Shown: one piece after another, positions 45,428 to 54,621 of the stretch
Numbering within the stretch: position 1 is the stretch's first letter
How the letters are laid out: each line of letters opens with the position of its first letter
Assembly (NCBI RefSeq): GCF_001693775.2
Contig: NZ_MBEW02000002.1
Location: 112,083 to 176,082, forward strand
Direction of reading: 5' to 3'
Length of the DNA: 64,000 bases
Source: Criibacterium bergeronii
Lineage (GTDB): Bacteria > Bacillota > Clostridia > Peptostreptococcales > Filifactoraceae
Translations under genes and position numbers: made by a program
Notes under the pieces: generated by a model
Told to the model about the DNA's origin: nothing
Databases searched by the model: none
The model's input: the letters and a program-made list of their open reading frames with translations, nothing else

Positions 45428-46555
45428 ATGAAGAACAAGATTTATTTAGATAATGCCTCAACTACTAAAATAGACGACGATATTTTGGATAAGGTTATAG
45501 ATTATATTAGACAAAGCTATGGCAACCCCTCAAGCTTGTATAAAGATGGCAAAGAGGCAAAAAAAATAATAGAAAATGCAAGAATACAGGTCGCAAAAGC
45601 AATCGGTGCAAAAGAAAATGAAATATATTTCACCTCAGGTGGCACTGAGGCTGACAACTGGATATTAAAGCAAGTATTAAACAGTGAAAAAAAAGCTTTA
45701 GTCACATCAAAGCTTGAGCACCACGCAATATTAAATACAGCAGAGTTTTTGTCAAAAAACGGAGTAAGCGTAAAATATTTGGACGTAGATAAAAATGGAA
45801 AAGTTTTATCAGATAAGCTGGAAAAAATGAATTCGGGTGAAGTTTCTCTAGTTTCAATTATGTATTCCAATAATGAAATAGGTACAATCCAAGATATTAA
45901 AAAACTTGCAGAGCTTGCCCACGAAAAAGGAGCAATATTTCACACTGACGCAGTGCAGGCACTAGGAAAAATTGATATTGATGTCAAAAGAGATGGGATT
46001 GACGCACTCAGCCTATCAGGTCATAAAATCCATGCTTTTAAGGGGATAGGGGCACTTTATGTAAGTGATAAAATAAAAATAACCCCTCAGATATTTGGCG
46101 GTGAGCAAGAACGTGGAAAAAGAGCCAGTACAGAAAATGTCGGAGGCATAATGTCTCTTGGACTAGCCTGCGAAAAAATAAATGACGAAATAGAAAATAT
46201 TGACAAGATTATAAATCTAAGAGATTATTTTATAAAAAATGTTTTAGAAAATATAGATGGAGTAATATTAACAGGAGATAGAGTAGATAGGATAGCAAAC
46301 ATTGCAAGCTTTTGTTTTAAAGATGTGGACTCTTCTTTGGCTCTTATATTATTAGACAAAGAGGGTATAAGTGTATCAGCAGGCTCTGCCTGTATGTCAG
46401 GCTCTATTGAGCCATCTCATGTACTGCAAGCTATAGGAGTTGGTAATGAATATATCAAAGGCAGTCTTAGATTTAGCTTTTCAAAGTATACCACAAAAGA
46501 AGAGCTTGACATTACACTTGAAACACTTAAAAAAATTATACAAAAGGTCAGATAA
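45428..46555 (+). CDS. Cysteine desulfurase (NifS/IscS-like)
   Basis: A 375-residue PLP enzyme that takes sulfur from cysteine for Fe-S clusters or tRNA thiolation. It has YLDNASTTKIDDDI, YFTSGGTEADNWIL, the PLP-binding Lys200 in SLSGHKIHAFKG and the persulfide-carrying Cys322 in GSACMSGSIEPSHVL. RGKRASTENVGGIM is also diagnostic. AAAGGATTGGAG precedes the ATG. No IscU or ThiI follows; instead the TldD/TldE pair lies 24 nt downstream. A separate Suf operon begins at 63412, so this enzyme may serve another sulfur pathway. Confidence 0.93.
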   Translation: MKNKIYLDNASTTKIDDDILDKVIDYIRQSYGNPSSLYKDGKEAKKIIENARIQVAKAIGAKENEIYFTSGGTEADNWILKQVLNSEKKALVTSKLEHHAILNTAEFLSKNGVSVKYLDVDKNGKVLSDKLEKMNSGEVSLVSIMYSNNEIGTIQDIKKLAELAHEKGAIFHTDAVQALGKIDIDVKRDGIDALSLSGHKIHAFKGIGALYVSDKIKITPQIFGGEQERGKRASTENVGGIMSLGLACEKINDEIENIDKIINLRDYFIKNVLENIDGVILTGDRVDRIANIASFCFKDVDSSLALILLDKEGISVSAGSACMSGSIEPSHVLQAIGVGNEYIKGSLRFSFSKYTTKEELDITLETLKKIIQKVR

Positions 46556-46579
46556 AAATTTTAATTAACAGGAGTATAA

Positions 46580-48001
46580 ATGAAAATAGAAAAATCAGCA
46601 TTTTTAGAGCAAAACCAAGCAAAAATGCAGAAAATAGTAAAAAAATTAGGAGAAAAATTTTCCTATGTATCAATACTTGGTACAGACGTGTACGGAGTGA
46701 ATTATTTAGTTACCACTAGACAGATAAATGTCGGAGCAAGTCGTGACGAAGAAAGAGGGTTTGTGGTAAGAGTATTTAACGGCAAGTCCTTTAGTGAGTT
46801 TTCATTTAACGACATTGATGTAGATTTTGTAGTAGAAAAAATGCAAAAAATTGCAGGAGACGACAGAAAAATATTTGAAGAAAATATTTCTAGAATTGAA
46901 TATAAAGCTGAGCCAACAGACGAAAAAATCGTAAAAGAATATTTTGTAGACGTAAATGAACAGGTAAAAGACATTGACGATGAAAAAATAATAAATATTT
47001 TAAAAAATGCCATTTCAAATAAAGTTGAGCAAAATGAAAAATTGGCTGAAATGCAGGCTAGATACTCCATTACTCAAGTAAACAAATATTTTTTCTCAAA
47101 AAACAAACAGCTAAAGCAAAGCTATATTTATTCAACCCTAGCCGCAATTGCGATTGCTTCAGATGGGGAAAAAGTCAAAATAGGATTTTTGCCGGCAAGT
47201 GGCAATATTGGCACAGAGCTATTAGACCAAGTCGATGATTTAGTAAAAGCAGCAATCACAGAGGCATTAGAGCTAATGAATTCTGTACCTGTAGAGGCGG
47301 GAGAATATGACATAATTTGCAATCCTAATTTCACAGGACTTATCGCCCACGAGGCTTTTGGACATGGTGCAGAAATGGATATGTTTGTCAAAAACAGAGC
47401 AAAAGGCAAAGAATATATGCACAAAGAGGTTGCCTCAGACAAAATCACAATGCACGATGGAGCGGCGGCATTAGGCGAAGTGTCCAGTTATATGTTTGAT
47501 GATGAAGGAAATATTGGACAAGATACTATTATTATAGATAAAGGCATTTTAGTCAGCGGTATGTGCGATGAACTTTCTGCCTTACAGTTAGGCATAAAAC
47601 CAACAGGTAACGGCAAAAGAGAAAGCTATAAGAGAAAAGCATATACAAGAATGACAAACACATTTTTTGCAGGCGGAGATGACAACCTTGATGATATGAT
47701 TGCCTCAGTAAAGCATGGCTATTTATTAGAAAATTTCTCCTCAGGCATGGAAGACCCAAAAAACTGGTCGATACAGTGTGTGGCTGCAAAGGGTAGAGAG
47801 ATAAAAGACGGCAAATTTACCGGAAAAATAGTAAGTCCACTTTACTTGACTGGATATGTGCCTGATTTGCTAAAATCCATCAATGCAGTGACAGCGAATG
47901 TAAAAATGTCAGGCAGCGGATATTGTGGCAAAGGGCACAAGGAATATGTAAAGACATCTACAGGTGGCTCATATATAAAGGCAAAAGGGAGATTAAACTA
48001 A
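46580..48001 (+). CDS. tldD: TldD-family metalloprotease subunit
   Basis: The 473-residue protein carries the zinc-protease motif HEAFGH at residues 257-262, in the context IAHEAFGHGAEMDMF. The C-terminal part has YLLENFSSGMEDPKNWSIQC and GSGYCGKGHKEYVKTSTGG, characteristic of TldD. TldD/TldE heterodimers digest unfolded peptides and process some peptide natural products and antitoxins. It is directly followed by tldE with no gap and preceded closely by the cysteine desulfurase. Confidence 0.93.
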   Translation: MKIEKSAFLEQNQAKMQKIVKKLGEKFSYVSILGTDVYGVNYLVTTRQINVGASRDEERGFVVRVFNGKSFSEFSFNDIDVDFVVEKMQKIAGDDRKIFEENISRIEYKAEPTDEKIVKEYFVDVNEQVKDIDDEKIINILKNAISNKVEQNEKLAEMQARYSITQVNKYFFSKNKQLKQSYIYSTLAAIAIASDGEKVKIGFLPASGNIGTELLDQVDDLVKAAITEALELMNSVPVEAGEYDIICNPNFTGLIAHEAFGHGAEMDMFVKNRAKGKEYMHKEVASDKITMHDGAAALGEVSSYMFDDEGNIGQDTIIIDKGILVSGMCDELSALQLGIKPTGNGKRESYKRKAYTRMTNTFFAGGDDNLDDMIASVKHGYLLENFSSGMEDPKNWSIQCVAAKGREIKDGKFTGKIVSPLYLTGYVPDLLKSINAVTANVKMSGSGYCGKGHKEYVKTSTGGSYIKAKGRLN

Positions 48002-49306
48002 ATGATAGAAATAATTAAAAATAAATTAAATGCAGAGCAAAAAATCACAAGCTGGGTTATAAAAAAAATCACCAAGACTTCAAAAGAATTATTTTTTATA
48101 AAAACCAAGTTGGATATGAATAGAGAAGTGATTTTTACAGAATATCAAGTAAAAATATATGTAGACTTTTCACAAAATGGTGTGGAGTACACCGGTGACG
48201 TGCTATTTACTATAGGTCAAAGTGACAGCGAAAAGGAAATCCAAGACAAGATTGATTTTGCAGTAAAACAAGCTCAATTTGTAAAAAATAAGCCATACAA
48301 ATTGTTTGACAACCATACAGAAAAATTACTGGAAATAAAATCCCAAAGCAATATCAAAAAATTTATGGATAAATTTAAAGACCTTAGCGACTTGATTAAC
48401 CATGATTATAAAAAAGACGGGATACATTCAAATATAAACTCATTTGAGCTATTTGTGATAGACATAAACCACAAAATACAAAATAGCTACGGGTTAAATC
48501 TTTCTTATGATACATCAAAAGTTTCCTTTGAGCTGGTAACAGACAATGACACAGGTAAAGAAAGTGTAGAAATATTTACACTTTATGACATAAGAGATTT
48601 TGATATAGAAAAAATTAGAAAAATATTTGTTGAGCAGTTGACGCAGACTGATTTAAGAGCCAAGGCGGTTACTTCGCCAAAATTAGAAAATGTAAAAGTA
48701 ATTTTATCCAATGACGCAGTGCAAGAATTATTACAATACTATTTGGATAAAGCCACAGACCAATATATATTTTCAAAGCTATCAAATTACAAAGTAGGCA
48801 AAAAAATCCAAAAAGAAACTGCAAAAAATAAAATCACATTAAAGACCATACCTAATCTTGAAAATGTAGTAAACCCACAAATAGTTGATGGTGATGGTGT
48901 AATTTTAAAAGAACAGATAATAATTAATAACGGTGAAGTAAACTCCATAATGTCAGGTTCAAAAATCGGTAGCTATCTTAATATGCCAATATCCGGATAT
49001 ACCGCCAACTTTGCAGTAAATGCAGGAGAAATATCAGAAAAAGAATTACGCTCAGGTGATTATTTAGAAATTAAAATGTTTTCATCATTTTTGACAGACA
49101 ATGCCACTGGAGATTTTGGCGGAGAATTTAGACTGGCAATTTTACACAAAGACGCAAAAGAATTGCCGGTATCAGGTGGCTCATTATCATTAAATTTAAA
49201 TGACGTGCAGGATAAAATGATATTTAGCAAAGAACTGGAGCAAAGGTCATATTCACTAGCACCATCAGTCATAGCCTTTGAAAATGTCAGTGTAGCGGGA
49301 GAATAA
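48002..49306 (+). CDS. TldE/PmbA-family protein
   Basis: A 434-residue TldE/PmbA-like partner. There is no HExxxH motif, as expected of the non-catalytic subunit. Segments include GNIGSYLNMPISG-like SKIGSYLNMPISGYTAN, TDNATGDFGGEFRLAILH, and a terminal SLAPSVIAFENVSVAGE, close to the usual PmbA ending. It begins at the base after the tldD stop, so the two subunits should be made together. The short N-terminal half is more diverged than in enterobacterial PmbA. Confidence 0.88.
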   Translation: MIEIIKNKLNAEQKITSWVIKKITKTSKELFFIKTKLDMNREVIFTEYQVKIYVDFSQNGVEYTGDVLFTIGQSDSEKEIQDKIDFAVKQAQFVKNKPYKLFDNHTEKLLEIKSQSNIKKFMDKFKDLSDLINHDYKKDGIHSNINSFELFVIDINHKIQNSYGLNLSYDTSKVSFELVTDNDTGKESVEIFTLYDIRDFDIEKIRKIFVEQLTQTDLRAKAVTSPKLENVKVILSNDAVQELLQYYLDKATDQYIFSKLSNYKVGKKIQKETAKNKITLKTIPNLENVVNPQIVDGDGVILKEQIIINNGEVNSIMSGSKIGSYLNMPISGYTANFAVNAGEISEKELRSGDYLEIKMFSSFLTDNATGDFGGEFRLAILHKDAKELPVSGGSLSLNLNDVQDKMIFSKELEQRSYSLAPSVIAFENVSVAGE

Positions 49307-49313
49307 AATAGAA

Positions 49314-49655
49314 ATGTTGAACAGTGACAAAATTGCTTTGAAACAAATTTTATCTGAAATTGAAATGGGCTATGAAATAGTTGACGAAGTGGATATTTAT
49401 GATTTTCTTGATGATGAAATATTAAAACGTGCATTAGCTATGACCTTTATAAATATGGCAGAGTTTGTTATTTCTCTTTCAAAGGAAATAAGAGAAAATA
49501 CAACACATATTCCATGGCTTTGTATAGTTGATATAAGAGATACCATTATCCATAATTACCAAACCTTTAAAATGCAAGTCTTATACAACATAGTAAAAGT
49601 AGAATTTACAGCATTAAAATTTGAACTGGAAAAAATCTTGGAAATGGATAGTTAA
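49314..49655 (+). CDS. HepT-like HEPN-domain (DUF86) protein
   Basis: This 113-residue protein matches HepT-type HEPN toxins. The segment IPWLCIVDIRDTIIHNY carries the RNase motif R-x4-H-x-Y as Arg75, His80 and Tyr82. The flanking helices (LNSDKIALKQILSEIE and VEFTALKFELEKILEM) fit the family. HepT is normally encoded next to the MntA nucleotidyltransferase, which inactivates it by AMPylation of the Tyr. No such gene is nearby. It lies 8 nt after tldE with a weak ribosome binding site, so it may be read from that operon. Confidence 0.8.
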   Translation: MLNSDKIALKQILSEIEMGYEIVDEVDIYDFLDDEILKRALAMTFINMAEFVISLSKEIRENTTHIPWLCIVDIRDTIIHNYQTFKMQVLYNIVKVEFTALKFELEKILEMDS

Positions 49656-49660
49656 AATCC

Positions 49661-49704
49661 AAAAAAGCTATAACTGATTGAAGGTAATCAGTTATAGCTT
49701 TTTT
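49661..49704. terminator. Bidirectional terminator
   Basis: A perfect 19-bp stem (49661-49679 with 49686-49704) with a GAAGGT loop, A-run on the left and T-run on the right. It separates the convergent HepT-like gene and the ParA-linked gene. Confidence 0.93.
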
Positions 49705-50144
49705 TAAAACTTTTTTGCTCTATCTATATTATCGAAGTATAAGTCAATTTGGTTAAGTAAATCTGTTTTATTTAGATTATTTGAGGCTTTTTTTTCATTC
49801 AGTAGTGAGTAGATTTTTTTAAGGTCTTCTTTTAAGTAAAAGTTTATAAGTTTTTTCTTTGCCTCACTGGAAGTTCTGTCGTATATCATATTATTTAAAT
49901 AATAGTCTTTTGCCTCTTCTTTTGTAGACATTTTTTCAACTTCTGGAACTTTAAATTTTGATTTTGGTTTTGACTTTTTGGCGGTAGCTTTTGATTGTAT
50001 TTCTTCAAAAAGATTGTTTATAACTTCATTAATTTTTTCTATTGGATAGTTGAAATAATCTTTTTTAAAGCTGTCTTTTATTGGATAAACTGCTACATAG
50101 CTTTTTACAAGATTTTCCAATACTTTTTTATCATTTGCATTCAT
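49704..50144 (-). CDS. ParA-linked hypothetical protein
   Basis: The 146-residue protein is not recognised. An N-terminal region (1-48) and a C-terminal helical region (70-146) flank a short Lys/Ser-rich linker (KATAKKSKPKSKFKVP). The C-terminal KKIYSLLNEKKASNNLNKTDLLNQI has a SAP-like or small-DNA-binding pattern. It starts 3 nt after the ParA stop with CGGAG upstream, so the pair is translated together. By position it could be a ParB-like or cargo adaptor for the ATPase; no ParB motif is visible. Confidence 0.75.
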   Translation of the reverse strand: MNANDKKVLENLVKSYVAVYPIKDSFKKDYFNYPIEKINEVINNLFEEIQSKATAKKSKPKSKFKVPEVEKMSTKEEAKDYYLNNMIYDRTSSEAKKKLINFYLKEDLKKIYSLLNEKKASNNLNKTDLLNQIDLYFDNIDRAKKF

Positions 50145-50147
50145 TTT

Positions 50148-51176
50148 TTATACTCCGATTGAATTCAAAATAATTTTTGTGATTTGCTCATATTCTTCGT
50201 GGGCAGTGGCTTTATCTGTAAAAAATGGTATTCCTTCTTTACCTTTAGTAGTTCTGTTGTTTAAAAAATGTATTTTATTATCCAATATATATGATTTGTT
50301 TGCCTTAGCATTAGGATTATTAATGTTAAAGTTGTAACGCAAATATTTTTTTGTGGCGATTGGTTCTTTTACATTTATTTCTATTAATTGGTCATTAAGA
50401 CTGCTCATAATTGCACTTGAGCTTGGACTTTCTATTTCTTTATACATTGTTTCAAGTATACCGAGTAATTCAGGCTGTTTTTTAAATACTTTTTCTAATA
50501 ACAAGCCACCAACTGAAGACTCATAGGTAAATCTTAAAAATGTTTTATTTATATTGGATATGTAATCAGCAACTCCAGAAGTGCTAATGTCGTCTGCAAT
50601 TGTAGGTATCATAAAATAATCTGATTTTAAGAATATGCTTTCTATAATAGCATTAATTGCAGGAGGGCAGTCAACTAATACATAGTCTAGTCCATCTTCA
50701 AAGGAGTCAATTATATCGTCTATCATTACGGATAAGCCTACAATGCCCATAGAATATCTTGACATCTTATATGCCAAGTCATTTATACGAGAATTTTCTA
50801 TATCTATTCTATTTGGGATAAATGCTAAAAAGCCTTTTTCTGTTTCGCTTTTATAAATAGAATTTTTAACTATATTTTTAGTATTTTCATCTGTTTTAAG
50901 AGCTTCACTATTTTCAAGTACATCTAATTTTGTGATACGACGAAATTTAAGCAGGTATAACTCTAACAAATAGTTTAAAGTTCTTTCGACTGGTATGTCA
51001 TTTGTATTTTTTATATTTACCATTTTTACACAAATTTTGCTAAGTGAGCCTTGTGGGTCAAGGTCAATTAGTAAAACCTTTTTGCCCAGCTTTGCCATAT
51101 TTGCACCAACTTGAAATGTGGTCGTGGTCTTGCCAACTCCGCCCTTATGATTTCCAAAAAATATAATCTTAGCCAA
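50148..51176 (-). CDS. ParA/Soj-family partition ATPase
   Basis: A 342-residue deviant-Walker ATPase. It has FFGNHKGGVGKTTTTFQV with the signature Lys, LLIDLDPQGSLS, and YVLVDCPPAINAI as Walker B. An insertion between residues about 60 and 120 and a C-terminal extension make it longer than a chromosomal Soj (about 255). The start is TTG with AGGAGG 5 nt upstream. ParA proteins position DNA or protein cargo on the nucleoid. Its partner is the small gene directly downstream; no parB or parS cluster was found. Confidence 0.9.
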   Translation of the reverse strand: MAKIIFFGNHKGGVGKTTTTFQVGANMAKLGKKVLLIDLDPQGSLSKICVKMVNIKNTNDIPVERTLNYLLELYLLKFRRITKLDVLENSEALKTDENTKNIVKNSIYKSETEKGFLAFIPNRIDIENSRINDLAYKMSRYSMGIVGLSVMIDDIIDSFEDGLDYVLVDCPPAINAIIESIFLKSDYFMIPTIADDISTSGVADYISNINKTFLRFTYESSVGGLLLEKVFKKQPELLGILETMYKEIESPSSSAIMSSLNDQLIEINVKEPIATKKYLRYNFNINNPNAKANKSYILDNKIHFLNNRTTKGKEGIPFFTDKATAHEEYEQITKIILNSIGV

Positions 51177-51195
51177 TTTAGCCTCCTAAATATTT

Positions 51196-51687
51196 TTATT
51201 TTCTTTTAGCGTAAACTTCACCATTAATTTGCCAAGTTTTTCCATCGTCAAAGGAAGATTTATTTTCCCAATGAAACCTATTTGATGTGATATCACTGAA
51301 TACCCAAAGGTTTAAACCATTTGATTTGTCTAAATTAGTTAAAATTATTTCATCACCAATTTTTTCTGCCTCTAATCTAACCATTTTTCCTGTGCAAGCA
51401 TAACAGATATCCCATTTTTTTGTTTTTTGGTTGTAAAGCCTTATGGTTGTGCCATACTCTGCGTCGGGTTGGGGGTTTATTTTTCTTTCTTCTCTTGATG
51501 GGCAAATGAAAATGTCTTGTATTCCATCACCATTGAGAATTTTTGAAAAATACCATTGTCCTTTGACGTGGCGTTCGTGGTCGGTATTTTTTGAGTCAAC
51601 CCATTCTAATTCCCAATCTCCTATCAGTGGGTCAAAAATAGTTTGAGTATCATTTTCTTCACCGATAAGTGCATTATAAAATTCCAT
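51196..51687 (-). CDS. Hypothetical protein, lipocalin/DUF1579-like beta barrel
   Basis: This 163-residue soluble protein is predicted mainly beta-stranded. FDPLIGDWELEWVD near the N-terminus, GQWYFSKILNGDGIQDIFIC, YGTTIRLYNQKTKKWDICY and a late RFHWENKSSFDDGKTW follow the alternation of small lipocalin-like proteins that have a conserved 'IGDWELEW' opening. Ligand and role are unknown. A strong AGGAGGAAC precedes the ATG. It sits between miaA and parA with short gaps, on the same strand. Confidence 0.65.
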   Translation of the reverse strand: MEFYNALIGEENDTQTIFDPLIGDWELEWVDSKNTDHERHVKGQWYFSKILNGDGIQDIFICPSREERKINPQPDAEYGTTIRLYNQKTKKWDICYACTGKMVRLEAEKIGDEIILTNLDKSNGLNLWVFSDITSNRFHWENKSSFDDGKTWQINGEVYAKRK

Positions 51688-51703
51688 AAGTTCCTCCTAA
51701 TTT

Positions 51704-52612
51704 TTAAATTTCGTTGTAGATTAAATCCGCTATTTGCTCAGGTGTATAAATTGCTGTATCAATCCATTTTGCAAAAGCATATCTTCTAAACCAAGTATAC
51801 TGTCTTTTGGCATAGCGTCTGCTGTCTCTTTTGATTAACTCAACTGATGTTTGGTAGTCAGTTTTTCCGTCTAAATAATCAATAATTTGTCTGTAGCCTA
51901 TGGCTTTCATGCTGGTGCTGCCAGTTGGCACTTTGGAGTTGATTAAGTTCTTGACTTCGTCTACTAAACCATTTTCAAGCATTTTGTCTACACGATTGTT
52001 AATTCTTTCGTAGAGGATTTTTCTGTCTAGTGCCAGCACATAGAGCTTGACTTCATAATCTTGAAACTCACTTATTTTTTCAAACGGATTTACTTTGTCA
52101 TTATTTTCTGCTATTTCTAAGGCTCTGATTACTCTTTTGATGTTTTGCTTTTCTATTTTTTGTGAGGCATTTATATCTTTTTCTTGAAGTAGGGCAAAAA
52201 GAGCGTCTTCGCCATTTTCACTATAGTATTGTTCATATTTTTGTCTAACTGTTTCGTCTTTATCTGTATCGTTAAAATCCATTTTATAAATGACGGAGTT
52301 TATATATAATCCAGTTCCGCCAGCAAAAATAGGGATTTTATTTTTTTCAAATAATTTAGAAATCTCTTTTTGTGCATCTTCAGAATATGAGCCAACGCTG
52401 TAATAGTCTTGTGGTTCTACAATATCAATAAGATGGTGTGCAATACCGTTTTTTTCTTCTTCTGTAACTTTGGCAGTACCGATATCCATGCCTTTGTATA
52501 TTTGCATAGAGTCGCAGGAAATAATCTGTGTATTTAATTTTTTTGCCAGCTCTACAGCAGTTTTAGTCTTGCCAACTGCTGTAGGTCCGGCGATTATTAT
52601 TACTTTTTTCAA
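51704..52612 (-). CDS. miaA: tRNA dimethylallyltransferase
   Basis: The 302-residue enzyme adds a dimethylallyl group to A37 of tRNAs that read UNN codons. P-loop IIAGPTAVGKTKTAVELA, SCDSMQIYKGMDIGTAK, HHLIDIVEP and the catalytic-site GGTGLYINSVIY are present, with the C-terminal RDSRRYAKRQYTWFRR. The start is TTG with GAGAGGA upstream. It lies 14 nt after mutL, a frequent partner order. Confidence 0.97.
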   Translation of the reverse strand: MKKVIIIAGPTAVGKTKTAVELAKKLNTQIISCDSMQIYKGMDIGTAKVTEEEKNGIAHHLIDIVEPQDYYSVGSYSEDAQKEISKLFEKNKIPIFAGGTGLYINSVIYKMDFNDTDKDETVRQKYEQYYSENGEDALFALLQEKDINASQKIEKQNIKRVIRALEIAENNDKVNPFEKISEFQDYEVKLYVLALDRKILYERINNRVDKMLENGLVDEVKNLINSKVPTGSTSMKAIGYRQIIDYLDGKTDYQTSVELIKRDSRRYAKRQYTWFRRYAFAKWIDTAIYTPEQIADLIYNEI

Positions 52613-52626
52613 TATATCCTCTCAGC

Positions 52627-54621
52627 TTATAATATTCTTTTGAAAAACTTTTCTATTTCATATTTGGATAGTCTTGTGATAGTTGGTCTGCCATGAGGGC
52701 AGGCGTATTTATTTTCGCAATGCTCTAGGTCGAAAATTAATTTGTCTACTTCTTCATTTTTTACAGTTGTATCTAAGCCTTTGATTGCTGCCTTGCAGGC
52801 TTTTGTGGCAATTTTATTTATTATTATGTCGTCAAAGCTAGGGACATCTTCTTCCAAATAGCTGTCAAAAACTCTTTGTACGAATAGCTCTGTTTGGTTT
52901 TCGCTAAAATAGGTGGGTATACTACGAATTAAAATTATATTGTCTCCAAATAAATCACAATCAAAGCCGAATTTATCCAATAGCTCTATTATTTTATCGG
53001 AATAATCGGTTAGATTTATTGGCACTGTAACTCTATTTGGCATTAATAAGCCTTGAGTTGAAATCTCTTGTGTTTTGAAGTCTTTCATAAATTTTTCGTA
53101 TAGCACTCTTTCGTGAGCTGCGTGCTGGTCTATTAGATACATATATTTTTCATCGTTTAAAATTATATAGGTATCAAATATCCTACCAGCATATTTTAAT
53201 AGGGTAAGGTCTACAAAATAGGGTTCAGTTGCTTTTTTGTCAGAAAAATTTTCTTGTGTAACAGTTTCTTTTGGTATAAAAAATGGTGCAGGAGTTGAAT
53301 TGTTTTTTAGTAATGGGCTTTGTTTGAAGTCCAATTCTTTATTTTCAAATTCATTTGCGTTTTCAGAAAAATAGCTGTCTTCTTTAACTAAAGTATCAGT
53401 ATTTTTTATTTTATAAACATAATCTCCATCTACTTCAACTTTTTCAAATTTTAGAGGTGGCTGTTCAGGATTTTTATTATCTGAGGTATTAATAAGTTTG
53501 CTTGATGTAGATAGTGGTTCGCTGTTTTTTTTAGAAATTTCATTTTTATATTCCTGATATTGTGATTTTATATCAGTAAAATCCTCTTTTTCTAAGCCGA
53601 ATACATTGTCTATATGTGCTATCATTTGTGAGCTATCCAGCTGTTTTGATACAGCATTTTTTATTTGTGTTAAAATTTGCTGTTCATTTTCAAATTTTAC
53701 TTCTAATTTGTTTGGATGGATATTTACGTCAACATTTGCGGGATTGACCAGTATATTTACAAAAAACATTGGGAAGTTATTTGCAGGGATATATTTTTTA
53801 TATGCCTCTTCAATTGCTTTTTGTATGCTTTGTCCATGGACTATTCTTCCATTTACAAATATGTACTGCATTTTTCTGCTGGAGTACATAAGTGAATTTT
53901 TGCCAAGTAGTCCTGTTAATGATAAATCTTCATTTATTTTGATATCTACACAAAGAGCTTTGTTGTAAAAATCTTCTGAAAATAATTCTTTGGCAGTTTG
54001 CATTAAATCAGACGTACCATAGGTTTGGAAAATCTGCTTGGAATTATTTATATATTTAAATTTTACCTCAGGGTGGGCAAGGGCATATTTGACTAGATAT
54101 GAAGTTATTTTCATTGCCTCAGACTTGTCAGATTTTAAGAATTTTTGCCTTGCCGGTACGTTTTCAAACAAATTTTTTACTATTATATTTGTGCCGTCGC
54201 TTGTGCCGACTTTTACTTTTTCTAGGATTTTTTCATTTTTATATGTGATGCTTATGCCATAATTTTGCTCTTTTGTTTTTGTGGTCATAGATGTTTCAGA
54301 TACTGCTATGACACTTGATAGTGCCTCGCCTCTAAAACCATTTGTGTATAATTTATTAAAGTCGTCTATTGTCGATATTTTGCTGGTAGAGTGCTTGTTA
54401 AATGCCTCTTCTACATATTTTTCGTCAATTCCGCTACCGTTGTCCGTAACACGAATATATGATTTTCCGCCATTTTTTATTTCCACTGTTATGCTGTCTG
54501 CTCCTGCGTCTATGGAGTTTTCTACCAATTCTTTTATTACGCTGGCGGGCGACTCTATTACTTCGCCGGCAGAAATTAATTTTACGATTTCGCTATCTAA
54601 TTGTTTTATTACATTATTCAT
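52627..54621 (-). CDS. mutL: DNA mismatch repair protein MutL
   Basis: This 664-residue MutL has the N-terminal GHKL ATPase (ELVENSIDAGADSI, VTDNGSGI, NGFRGEALSSV) and the C-terminal endonuclease/dimerisation domain. The latter has the metal motif DQHAAHERVLYEKF and the zinc-site end CPHGRPT. Thus it is a nicking MutL as in other bacteria without MutH. It overlaps comF by 8 nt and is followed by miaA. mutS is divergent 0.8 kb away. Confidence 0.97.
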   Translation of the reverse strand: MNNVIKQLDSEIVKLISAGEVIESPASVIKELVENSIDAGADSITVEIKNGGKSYIRVTDNGSGIDEKYVEEAFNKHSTSKISTIDDFNKLYTNGFRGEALSSVIAVSETSMTTKTKEQNYGISITYKNEKILEKVKVGTSDGTNIIVKNLFENVPARQKFLKSDKSEAMKITSYLVKYALAHPEVKFKYINNSKQIFQTYGTSDLMQTAKELFSEDFYNKALCVDIKINEDLSLTGLLGKNSLMYSSRKMQYIFVNGRIVHGQSIQKAIEEAYKKYIPANNFPMFFVNILVNPANVDVNIHPNKLEVKFENEQQILTQIKNAVSKQLDSSQMIAHIDNVFGLEKEDFTDIKSQYQEYKNEISKKNSEPLSTSSKLINTSDNKNPEQPPLKFEKVEVDGDYVYKIKNTDTLVKEDSYFSENANEFENKELDFKQSPLLKNNSTPAPFFIPKETVTQENFSDKKATEPYFVDLTLLKYAGRIFDTYIILNDEKYMYLIDQHAAHERVLYEKFMKDFKTQEISTQGLLMPNRVTVPINLTDYSDKIIELLDKFGFDCDLFGDNIILIRSIPTYFSENQTELFVQRVFDSYLEEDVPSFDDIIINKIATKACKAAIKGLDTTVKNEEVDKLIFDLEHCENKYACPHGRPTITRLSKYEIEKFFKRIL

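Noticed and set aside
49704..51176. Prophage or integrated plasmid implied by ParA
   Set aside because: No integrase, replication, capsid or attachment-site sequence lies around it; the genes sit tightly in a chromosomal run after miaA.
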